Part shown: one piece after another, positions 56,674 through 64,000 of the stretch
Layout: each line of letters begins with the position of its first letter
Numbering within the stretch: position 1 is the stretch's first letter
NCBI GenBank assembly: GCA_021323315.1
Contig: JAJTCQ010000008.1
Span: forward strand, 30,160 to 94,159
Source: Gaiellaceae bacterium
Lineage (GTDB): Bacteria > Actinomycetota > Thermoleophilia > Gaiellales > Gaiellaceae
Length of the DNA: 64,000 nucleotides
Direction of reading: 5' to 3'
Translations under genes and position numbers: made by a program
Notes under the pieces: generated by a model
Databases searched by the model: none
Told to the model about the DNA's origin: nothing
Seen by the model: the letters and a program-made list of their open reading frames with translations, nothing else

Positions 56674-57242
56674 GGCGCACCTGCCCCGAAGCGGCCGAAG
56701 ATCGTCGCGGAGTCGCGATCGGCGAAGAGGAGCACGGCCAGCAGGACGAAGGTCACGGCGAACCCGGCCCGCCACACCAGCTGGCGCGGACGGAGCGCCT
56801 GTCCGAGCGGGAAGAGCGCCGAGATCACGAGCAGCCAGCCGATCGCGTGGTGGAGGAACGCGGACCGCGAGTACAGCCAGTCGTTCGGCTCGTGCACGAG
56901 GAAGGCGGCACCCGAGACGAGGAGCGCGACTCCCGGCACGAGCGACCATGCGGGGCTCGTGAGCTTTCCGCGGACCAGCGCCAGCTGAACCGCTCCCGCC
57001 GAGAGCGCTGCCTGCGCCCACACCGCGTGCGCGAGCAGGTGCATCGTCGAGAACGTCGAGAAGATCGTGATCAACCAGAGCAGGACGCTCGACGCGATGA
57101 CCACGGCGGGGAACAGGTACGCGCGCCACGGCCGCCGGCGGAAGACCTCCGGTCCGACGAGCACCTCGGAGACGAGGAGCAGACCGAGCAGAAGCGAGAC
57201 CGCTCCGGCGATCCAGTGGGCACCCTCAGGACGGGGAACCAT
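56670..57242 (-). CDS. Multi-TM membrane protein associated with CopCD
   Basis: MVPRPEGAHWIAGAVSLLLGLLLVSEVLVGPEVFRRRPWRAYLFPAVVIASSVLLWLITIFSTFSTMHLLAHAVWAQAALS. Confidence 0.7.
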   Translation of the reverse strand: MVPRPEGAHWIAGAVSLLLGLLLVSEVLVGPEVFRRRPWRAYLFPAVVIASSVLLWLITIFSTFSTMHLLAHAVWAQAALSAGAVQLALVRGKLTSPAWSLVPGVALLVSGAAFLVHEPNDWLYSRSAFLHHAIGWLLVISALFPLGQALRPRQLVWRAGFAVTFVLLAVLLFADRDSATIFGRFGAGAP

Positions 57243-57528
57243 GTCGCTCCGTCTCCTCCAGGTCCTCGACGAGGCCGGGCGCGATCGCGAACGTGAACAC
57301 GAGCCCGACCGCCATCGCCAGCAGCGGCCCCTGGAACAGGTAGTCGTAGAACCCGCTTCCGTCACGGGCGAGAAGAACGATGCGGTACGGCTGGGCGACC
57401 GCCCACACGAGGCCGCCGACGATGGTCAGTGGGCCGAGAAGCTGGAGGGCGAGTGCCCTCCACGGCCGCCTGGCTGAGCGGTGTCGTGCGTCCTCCCTCG
57501 GGATGCCGGTCGCAACGTCGGAGTTCAC
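57226..57528 (-). CDS. Small 2-TM membrane protein
   Basis: RPWRALALQLLGPLTIVGGLVWAVAQPYRIVLLARDGSGFYDYLFQGPLLAMAVGLVFTFAIAPGLVEDLEETERHGSPS. Confidence 0.65.
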   Translation of the reverse strand: MNSDVATGIPREDARHRSARRPWRALALQLLGPLTIVGGLVWAVAQPYRIVLLARDGSGFYDYLFQGPLLAMAVGLVFTFAIAPGLVEDLEETERHGSPS

Positions 57529-57628
57529 CCATACCTCCCGTCCCGAAAAGTCTTGCGGCGTCGGGACAGGCTATGCAAGCAGAGTCTGTTCAGGAACTCG
57601 CGCGGCCCCCGTGAGGCATCATGGGGTC

Positions 57629-58069
57629 GTGCGTCTACGGATCCTCCCGGTCGTCGGCGTCGTCAGCCTGGCAGCGGCGGCGGGCGTCGTCGCCGTGGCG
57701 AGCTCGTCGGCGAACGGCCTCCCCTCGTACACGAACGGCTACGCGAAGTGGCCCCGGATCAACAAGAAGCCGTTCACGAGCACCGACCCGCTCTCCAGCG
57801 CGCACCAGGGCGTGAAGAACGTCTACGCGAGCAGGAGGAAGGTCGGCAAGCGCTACCCGAACGGCACCGTGATCGTGAAGACGATCCAGGCCGCCGGCCG
57901 CATGGGCCCGCCCGGCCAGGTCGCCGTCATGCGCAAGCTGAACGGCAGGTGGCGGTACGTCGAGTACGGGCTCTCCGGAACCCGGTACGGCATCCTCGCG
58001 CAGGGACAGCTCTGCCAGAACTGTCACATGGCGGCACGCGCGAACGACTACGTCTTTACGCGCAAGTAG
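57629..58069 (+). CDS. Secreted mono-heme c-type cytochrome, P460-like
   Basis: N-terminal TM/signal, NGTVIVKTIQAAGRMGPPGQVAVMRKLNGRWRYVEYGLSGTRYGILAQGQLCQNCHMAARANDYVFTRK with CQNCH heme motif. Confidence 0.78.
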   Translation: MRLRILPVVGVVSLAAAAGVVAVASSSANGLPSYTNGYAKWPRINKKPFTSTDPLSSAHQGVKNVYASRRKVGKRYPNGTVIVKTIQAAGRMGPPGQVAVMRKLNGRWRYVEYGLSGTRYGILAQGQLCQNCHMAARANDYVFTRK

Positions 58070-58070
58070 C

Positions 58071-58150
58071 GCGCAAGATCGGGATCCGCTCTCGCGGATC
58101 ACCGATCGCGTAGAAGGAACCCTGAAGCGGCCGCGTTCGCGGCCGGTCGC
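58071..58150. repeat. Two-hairpin intergenic element, copy 2
   Basis: GCGCAAGATCGG-GATCCGC-TCTC-GCGGATC-aCCGATCGCGTAGAAGGAACCCTGAAGCGGCCGC-GTTC-GCGGCCGGTCGC. Confidence 0.6.
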
Positions 58151-58151
58151 G

Positions 58152-58325
58152 TCAGGATCCCGTCGCCGGGTACTTCCTGCGCCGGTACGTCATCCAGAGC
58201 GCCATGATCCCGCCGATGATGAGGATCATGCCGATGATGATTCCGACGAAGTTCAGGAAGTACATGAAGAGGATCCCGGCGAGGATGAGGCCGAGACCCA
58301 CGATGTTGACGGGCCAGTTATCCAT
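58152..58325 (-). CDS. 57-aa small membrane protein
   Basis: Reverse-strand translation MDNWPVNIVGLGLILAGILFMYFLNFVGIIIGMILIIGGIMALWMTYRRRKYPATGS; below ORF-track cutoff. Confidence 0.65.
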   Translation of the reverse strand: MDNWPVNIVGLGLILAGILFMYFLNFVGIIIGMILIIGGIMALWMTYRRRKYPATGS

Positions 58326-58373
58326 GGCCGCACATTCGTCGCCGCCTGGCGAACTCCTCGTCCCCTGATCGGG

Positions 58374-59549
58374 TTACTCGGGCCTCACTCGGCGGAAGGC
58401 GTCGATCGCGCGGTCGAGGTGCTCCTGCTCGAGCGCCGCGGACATCTGCACCCGCACGCGAGCCGTCCCCTCCGGAACGACCGGAAACCCGAATCCGGTC
58501 ACGAAGACGCCCTCGTCGAGCAGCCGCGCCGACAACGCCATCGCCTCGGCGGTCTGGCCGACGATGATCGGCACGATGGCCGCCTCGCCGTCCAACGGGG
58601 CGTAGCCGGCGTCGGCGAGCAGTTCTCGGAAGACGCGGATGTTCTCCCGCAGGCGCCGCAGGAGCTCCGGCTGCTCGAGCATCAGCTCGATCGAGCGGAG
58701 CGCGCTGCAGGCGACCGTGGGTGGAAGGGCGTTCGAGAAGAGCTGCGGCCGCGAGCGCTGCGCGAGGACGTCGCAGACCTCCTCCGATGCGGCGACGTAC
58801 CCGCCGGCCGCGCCGCCCAGCGCCTTTCCGAGCGTCCCGGTGATGACGTCGACCTCGCCCAGGAGGCCGAAGTGCTCCACGGTCCCGCGACCCGTCTCCC
58901 CGAGGACCCCGACCCCGTGCGAGTCGTCCACGACGACGACCGCGTCGTGCTCGCGCGCGAGCTCGACGATCTCGGGCAGCTTGGCGAGATCGCCCTCCAT
59001 CGAGAACACGCCGTCCGTGACGACGAGCTTGCGCGAGCCGCGGGGCGCGGCCTCGAGGCCCTCGCGCAGCGCGGCCATGTCCGAGTGCGGGTAGATCACC
59101 TTGGAGGCGGGCCGGGAGAGCCGGATCGCATCGATGAGGCTCGCGTGGTTCAGCTCGTCGGTGAGGATGACGGTGGTCTCGTCGGTGAGGCTCGGGATGC
59201 ATGCCTCGTTCGCGTTCCAGCACGAGACGTACGTGAGCGCCGCCTCGGTGCCGGACAGGTCTGCAAGCGCGCGCTCGAGGGCGAGGTGCGGTTCGAAGGT
59301 CCCGCAGATGAAGCGCACGGAGGCCGTGCCGGCGCCGTAGCGCTCGAGCCCCTCGATGCCGGCGCGCACGACTTCCGGGTGTCCGGCGAGCCCGAGATAG
59401 TTGTTCGACGAGAGGACGATCACCTCGCCGCGTCCTTCCATCTGCACGACCGCGCCCTGTCGCGACTGCAGCGTGAGGAAGCGCTTGTAAGTCCGGGCAT
59501 CGCGAAGCGCGTCGAGCTCCGCGCCGAGCTGCTGGTCGAGTGCGGTCAC
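58374..59549 (-). CDS. kbl: Glycine C-acetyltransferase (2-amino-3-ketobutyrate CoA ligase)
   Basis: VVQMEGRGEVIVLSSNNYLGLAGHPEVVRAGIEGLERYGAGTASVRFICGTFEPHLALERALADLSGTEAALTYVSCWNANEACIPSL...VDDSHGVGVLGETGRG...GTLGKALGGAAGGYVA; overlaps tdh. Confidence 0.9.
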   Translation of the reverse strand: MTALDQQLGAELDALRDARTYKRFLTLQSRQGAVVQMEGRGEVIVLSSNNYLGLAGHPEVVRAGIEGLERYGAGTASVRFICGTFEPHLALERALADLSGTEAALTYVSCWNANEACIPSLTDETTVILTDELNHASLIDAIRLSRPASKVIYPHSDMAALREGLEAAPRGSRKLVVTDGVFSMEGDLAKLPEIVELAREHDAVVVVDDSHGVGVLGETGRGTVEHFGLLGEVDVITGTLGKALGGAAGGYVAASEEVCDVLAQRSRPQLFSNALPPTVACSALRSIELMLEQPELLRRLRENIRVFRELLADAGYAPLDGEAAIVPIIVGQTAEAMALSARLLDEGVFVTGFGFPVVPEGTARVRVQMSAALEQEHLDRAIDAFRRVRPE

Positions 59550-60595
59550 GGGGTCGCTCCGTTCGGTCGCAGGACGATCTTGCAGGCCTCGCCCGACTCG
59601 AGGAGCGCGAACGCTTCCTCGTAGCGCTCGAGCGGGAGCTCGGCGGTGATCAGCGGGCGCAGATCGACGACGCCGTGCTCGAGCAACCAGCGGGTCGTGT
59701 ACCACGTCTCCCAGATCTCCCGCCCGTTCACGGCGGTCACGGTCAGGTTCTTGAAGATGAGCGACTCGGCGATGTCGATCGTCGCGGGGCGCGCCGGGAT
59801 CCCGAAGAGGACGACGTTGCCTCCGTGCCGCACGATCCCGAACGCGTCCTCGATGGCGCGCAGCGCCCCGGACATCTCGAAAACCACGCCGACGCCGATG
59901 CCGTCGTTCTGCCGGGCGAACCAGCCCGGTACGTCGTCCACCTCGTCCACGTCGACGACCGCGTCGGCCCCCAGCGTCCGCGCGAGCTCCATCCGGAACG
60001 GGACATGGTCGGACGCGAGGAGCCTCCCCGCGCCGAACGCCTTCGCGATCGCGATCGTGAAGAGCCCGACCGGCCCGCAGCCGAGCACGGCGACCGCGCG
60101 GCCGGCGAGGTTCTGCGTCGACGTCGCGAACACCGCGTTGCCGAACGGCTCCTGCAGACACGCGATCTCGGGCGGAAGCTTCGCGCGATCGTTGCGCCAT
60201 ACCACCGACGCCGGAATTGCGGCGTAGTCGGCGAAGCCGCCGTCGCGGTCGACGCCGAGTATCTGCGTCTGCTCGCACATGTGCGCCTTTCCGGTGCGGC
60301 AGTGGAAGCACACGCCGCACGTGACGTGGCTCTCGGCCGAGACGAAGTCGCCCTCGTCGAGGTCGCGGACCGCGCCGCCGGCCGCGACGATCGTCCCACA
60401 GAGCTCGTGACCCAGCGTCAGCGGTGGCTTCACGCGCTCGGAGGACCACTGGTCCCAGCGCCCGATGTGCAGGTCGGTGCCGCAGATGGAAGCCGCCTCG
60501 ATCCGGACGAGAACCTCGTCCGGGCCCGGTGTCGGTACGGGAACCTCGTCCAGCGTGAGCCCCGGCGCGGACTCCCGCTTGCGGATGGCGCGCAT
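59546..60595 (-). CDS. tdh: L-threonine 3-dehydrogenase
   Basis: MRAIRKRESAPGLTLDEVPVPTPGPDEVLVRIEAASICGTDLHIGRWDQWSSERVKPPLTLGHELCGTIVAAG...SAESHVTCGVCFHCRTGKAHMCEQTQILGVDRDGGFADYAAIP. Confidence 0.92.
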   Translation of the reverse strand: MRAIRKRESAPGLTLDEVPVPTPGPDEVLVRIEAASICGTDLHIGRWDQWSSERVKPPLTLGHELCGTIVAAGGAVRDLDEGDFVSAESHVTCGVCFHCRTGKAHMCEQTQILGVDRDGGFADYAAIPASVVWRNDRAKLPPEIACLQEPFGNAVFATSTQNLAGRAVAVLGCGPVGLFTIAIAKAFGAGRLLASDHVPFRMELARTLGADAVVDVDEVDDVPGWFARQNDGIGVGVVFEMSGALRAIEDAFGIVRHGGNVVLFGIPARPATIDIAESLIFKNLTVTAVNGREIWETWYTTRWLLEHGVVDLRPLITAELPLERYEEAFALLESGEACKIVLRPNGATP

Positions 60596-60674
60596 CGTCT
60601 CCACGGCGCGCTCATCCTGCCATGCGGCATGCGCGCGTCGGGGCGGTCGGCGCCTCCGCGACCGGGTAACGTCA

Positions 60675-61115
60675 GTGACCGTGGGACCTGTCCTCTGCGC
60701 GGCCGACGACTCCGATGGCGCGCGCGCGGCCCTGCAGGTTGCGCGCGACCTCGCAACCCGGTTCGGGACAACGCTCGTGCTCGTGCACGCCGAGCCGCCG
60801 ACCGTCGTCCCGGGCGTCAGCGCCGCGCTCGCCGGGCAGGAGCGGCTGCGCAAGACGGAGATCGAGGACGCCGAGAAGCTGCTCGCATGGCTCGCGCAGG
60901 AGGAGAAGCTGGACGACGTCAGCTTCCTGGCGGCCATCGGGAGCGCCTCCGACGTCATCCTCGACGCGGCGCGCGAGCTCGGAGCGGCGTTCGTCGTCAT
61001 CGGCTCGCACGGACGACGGGGGCTGCGGGCAGCCGTGCTCGGCAGCGTCTCGCACGCGGTGGCGACGTCGGCGCCGTGTCCGGTGGTGATCGTCCCTCCC
61101 GCCTCACGCTCGTGA
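60675..61115 (+). CDS. Universal stress protein (UspA)
   Basis: VGPVLCAADDSDGARAALQVARDLATRFGTTLVLVHAEPP...AAFVVIGSHGRRGLRAAVLGSVSHAVATSAPCPVVIVPP. Confidence 0.88.
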   Translation: MTVGPVLCAADDSDGARAALQVARDLATRFGTTLVLVHAEPPTVVPGVSAALAGQERLRKTEIEDAEKLLAWLAQEEKLDDVSFLAAIGSASDVILDAARELGAAFVVIGSHGRRGLRAAVLGSVSHAVATSAPCPVVIVPPASRS

Positions 61116-61209
61116 GGGACGTCGAGCGCACTTCGAGGATCTCGAGAACCGAACGACGATCCGCTCGAGCGCCTTCAGCTGCTCGGCGGCGGCGCGCACC
61201 TCCTCGCTC

Positions 61210-62508
61210 TCACGTGCGGCGCAAGGCCAACGCGGATAGGAACGATCCCGCGGACGCCGTCGGCCCGGAGAGCCGGCCGTCGCTCGGCGTGACCGAGCAG
61301 CGGACGCGCTTCCCCGCGCCAGCGAGACCCTTCCGCAGGACGTCGGACAGGGCCGCGCTCTGCACCGCGCGCACGAGCTTGCCGTCGACCGTCCAGCGGT
61401 AGCGGTAGCGCACGATCTCGAAGTCGGGATCCTCCGTGACGAGCGACGTCCGCACGAGGCACTGCACGGGACGCGACGGCGACGGCGACGCCGGCACGAG
61501 CTCGACGGACACGGCTCGCGGCGCACGGTTGCGGATCTGAACCGTCTTTGCGACGACATCGAATGGCACGTCGGCGAGGACTTTCTCGTCGAGATCCACG
61601 ACCAGGCGCCAACGGGCAACCCTGTCGAGCCGCACCTCCAGCGGGAACCACCAGAAGCCGCGTCCATGAACCGTCCGTACGGCCGTCGTCACACCGCCGA
61701 CCGCATTCCCGCTCGGCCGGTAGACCCGCAGCCGAAGGATCCCCGGATCGGGATCGAACGCGGCCGCGAGCTCAACGCGCGCATAGAACGTGCGCGTCCC
61801 GCGCGCGAACGTTCCCGTACGTACGGCCCGGTCGTACGGCAGGTCTCGCTGCCCCGACATCGGCTTCGTGCTGAGCGTGAGATCCCGCAGGTAGGCCTCG
61901 GTCGGGATCGGGACCTGCTCCGAGTAGCCGCTCGGACCGTCATTGCACGGCCCCGAGAACGGCTCCTGGATCTGGCTCGCGACCTGCGACGTGAAGTGAA
62001 GGTGCGGCCAGGTCGAATTTCCGCTCGAGGCCGTCCAGCCGATCTGCCGCCCGGCCACAACCCGGTCGCCACGACGCAGCTCGATCCCTTCCCGGAGGTG
62101 TCCGTAGATGGTGAATCGGCCCGGCCCGTGCTCGAGGACGACGTGATTGTCGAACCGGGACCCGGTCGGACCGAAGTTGCGATCGAAGTGGCCGTCCTGC
62201 ACCGAGATGACACGGCCATCGAGGGCGGCGAAGACGGGGACGCCGATGTCCATCTCGCGGAAGCTCCGGATGTCCGAGTCCGTGCCCGTGTGGCCGTCGT
62301 AGGTCTGCGTCCCGCACGCATAGTCGCGCACGCCCTGACCGGGATCGAGGTCGACGAAGTTGTTCGGGTAGAGATCGCGCCAGAGGATGCCGGCCTGGGG
62401 GTAGAAGGTGAGCTCGCCGGCGCCGTTTGCCCCTCCGGCCCCCGAAGCCGGCACGCAGACGAAGAGGGCGAGGAAAGAGATGACGACGAGTCGGAGCCTG
62501 GCGGTCAA
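61210..62508 (-). CDS. Secreted M23-family peptidase (LytM-like)
   Basis: Signal peptide; GHTGTDSDIRSFREMDIGVPVFAALDGRVISVQDGHFDRNFGPTGSRFDNHVVLEHGPGRFTIYGHLREGIELRRGDRVVAGRQIGWTASSGNSTWPHLHFTS. Confidence 0.88.
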   Translation of the reverse strand: MTARLRLVVISFLALFVCVPASGAGGANGAGELTFYPQAGILWRDLYPNNFVDLDPGQGVRDYACGTQTYDGHTGTDSDIRSFREMDIGVPVFAALDGRVISVQDGHFDRNFGPTGSRFDNHVVLEHGPGRFTIYGHLREGIELRRGDRVVAGRQIGWTASSGNSTWPHLHFTSQVASQIQEPFSGPCNDGPSGYSEQVPIPTEAYLRDLTLSTKPMSGQRDLPYDRAVRTGTFARGTRTFYARVELAAAFDPDPGILRLRVYRPSGNAVGGVTTAVRTVHGRGFWWFPLEVRLDRVARWRLVVDLDEKVLADVPFDVVAKTVQIRNRAPRAVSVELVPASPSPSRPVQCLVRTSLVTEDPDFEIVRYRYRWTVDGKLVRAVQSAALSDVLRKGLAGAGKRVRCSVTPSDGRLSGPTASAGSFLSALALRRT

Positions 62509-62529
62509 GCCCGGCAGGCTATCCGGAGG

Positions 62530-63600
62530 TCAGCGGACCGCGACCGGCGTGCCGACGTCGACGAAACGGTAGACGCGTTCGGCCTCGCCCTCGGGCAGCC
62601 GAACACAGCCGTGGGACGCTGGGTAGGAGGGGACGTCCGGCGACTGGTGCGTCGCGATGCCTCCTCGGAAGTACGCGGCAAACGGCATCCAGACCTGGAA
62701 CGGCACCGACCACGAGTAGAGCACCTTGGCGTAGACAGCGAAATTGCCGACCGGCGTGGCCCCACCCGCACCCGTCGACGTGTGCACGGCGCGCACGACC
62801 CGGCCGTCCTCGACCATGAGCAGGACGCCGAGGTCGCGGTGGATCTCCACCCGGCGGCCCGGACGGCGCGCTGCCGGGATCGGTCGCGCCGCACGGAACA
62901 ACGCAAGCTGTGTCTGGCCCGTCACCGTCCCCGTGCGGTCGAGGTCTTCCCAGCCCTGGAACGCGAGCAGGGCTTGCTCGGTGAGGTAGTCATCCGCAGC
63001 GCCCGCGTCGGAGGCGTCGAGATACCCGAGTGCTGCGAGCCGCAACTCGACGCCGCGCGGGGCATACCGGTAGTCGTTCTCGCCGCTTTCGCCGCGCCAG
63101 GCTCCGGGCCTGACGCCGAGGCGGAGCATGGTCGCGAAGCGCCCTTCGGCCGCTACCACCGCGTAGTCCTTCTCCCCGTGCGGCGCGAGCGTGGCCGCGA
63201 TCTGCCAGAGGCGCATCCGCTTCGTCTCCGCGGAGCCGGAGGCCAGCGTCGCGCGGGAGAAGCTGGCGAACCAGGTCTGGGCGTCGGCTCGGAGCGAGCG
63301 GAGCCGCGCACGCTCGGGGAGCGCGGTTCGGATCCCCGTGCGTCGCTCAGCCGCGGTCGGCCCCTGCGTGAGCTCGCGAAGCGCGACGTCCGCGGGCCTG
63401 GACCCGGTCGGCACGATCCTGTCGACGCGGACGACCCAGCCGTTGCGCACGAAGGCGACCTCCACGGTGTCGGGAGCCGGCCTCGGCACGGTGACGCGCA
63501 CCGGCTGCGCCACGGCCGCGCGCGAGGTCGACGCGGGCTCGAGATCCACGGCGAGCAGGCCGGCGAACGCGAGAAGGAGAACGACGAGCAGCACGCGCAT
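62530..63600 (-). CDS. GerMN - peptidoglycan-binding - L,D-transpeptidase (YkuD) protein
   Basis: VEVAFVRNGWVVRVDRIVPTGSRPADVALRELTQGPTAAERRTGIRTALPE (GerMN); QALLAFQGWEDLDRTGTVTGQTQLALFRA (PG_binding_1); HQSPDVPSYPASHGCVRLPEGEAERVYRFVDVGTPVAV (YkuD). Confidence 0.9.
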   Translation of the reverse strand: MRVLLVVLLLAFAGLLAVDLEPASTSRAAVAQPVRVTVPRPAPDTVEVAFVRNGWVVRVDRIVPTGSRPADVALRELTQGPTAAERRTGIRTALPERARLRSLRADAQTWFASFSRATLASGSAETKRMRLWQIAATLAPHGEKDYAVVAAEGRFATMLRLGVRPGAWRGESGENDYRYAPRGVELRLAALGYLDASDAGAADDYLTEQALLAFQGWEDLDRTGTVTGQTQLALFRAARPIPAARRPGRRVEIHRDLGVLLMVEDGRVVRAVHTSTGAGGATPVGNFAVYAKVLYSWSVPFQVWMPFAAYFRGGIATHQSPDVPSYPASHGCVRLPEGEAERVYRFVDVGTPVAVR

Positions 63601-63668
63601 CCGGCGGTTCTGATTCGCCGCACCAGCGAAAATGCCTGCAAAGCGGCGCTGGCACTATCGTCGCCGCC

Positions 63669-64000
63669 ATGCGAACGCTCACCCTGCGAGAGCTGAATCG
63701 CGCCACGCTCGCGCGACAGCTTCTCCTCCGACGGCACCGAGTGTCGGTCACGAAGGCGATCGAGCGGACAGCAGGGCTGCAGGCGCAGTGGCCGCCGTCG
63801 CCCTACCTCGGGCTGTGGTCGCGGCTGGACGGCTTTCAGCCGGAAGATCTCGTGCGCGCGATCCGGCGGAGGCAGGTCGTGAAGGCGACGCTCATGCGCA
63901 CGACGCTCCACCTCGTCACGGCGCGGGACTACCTCGCGTACGCGGGGATCTACCGCGCGAGCCGGATCCGCGCGCTTCAGCGCCAGCTCGAGGCACTCGG
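63669..64000 (+). CDS. Winged-helix DNA-binding domain protein (HTH_42/AlkZ-like), truncated by window end
   Basis: MRTLTLRELNRATLARQLLLRRHRVSVTKAIERTAGLQAQWPPSPYLGLWSRLDGFQPEDLVRAIRRRQVVKATLMRTTLHLVTARDYLAYAGIY; no stop within window. Confidence 0.85.
   Translation, partial: MRTLTLRELNRATLARQLLLRRHRVSVTKAIERTAGLQAQWPPSPYLGLWSRLDGFQPEDLVRAIRRRQVVKATLMRTTLHLVTARDYLAYAGIYRASRIRALQRQLEAL

Noticed and set aside
61116-61209. Minus-strand EVRAAAEQLKALERIVVRFSRSSKC fragment between uspA and M23 peptidase
   Set aside because: Coding-like but only about 33 aa with no convincing start; may be a gene remnant, insufficient evidence
1-64000. CRISPR arrays, tRNA/rRNA genes, transposases or integrases
   Set aside because: None recognised; no regularly spaced repeats, CCA-ended cloverleafs or transposase signatures were seen

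Overview
High-GC (actinobacterial-looking, possibly Thermoleophilia; lineage is inference only), gene-dense window with about 65 supportable CDSs and no rRNA, tRNA or CRISPR seen. The dominant theme is amine-nitrogen and one-carbon metabolism. There are two separate, non-identical copies of a glutamine-synthetase-like + split-glutamate-synthase (GATase II / GXGXG / FMN domain) cluster (6.9-12.0 kb on + and 43.6-48.0 kb on -). Between and around them lie a heterotetrameric sarcosine-oxidase/N-methylglutamate-dehydrogenase-type operon (soxD-A-G-B order) followed by formate-THF ligase, two Amt-family proteins, a second DAO-family oxidoreductase, a tandem DUF1989-GcvT fusion, and tdh-kbl. Together this resembles a two-copy N-methylglutamate (indirect methylamine) or methylated-amine N-assimilation island. 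Other points of interest: an exact 62-bp tandem duplication that frameshifts an Amt paralog which also seems to lack the twin-His pore motif; a DHFR-nucleotidyltransferase fusion in an overlapping thyA-folA operon; a two-hairpin repeated element with covarying stems in two convergent intergenic regions; a shared TTGC-N7-GCAA operator candidate; a flavin-reductase-cNMP fusion; and a divergent SOD pair. All calls are from reading the sequence and translations. No database search was run.
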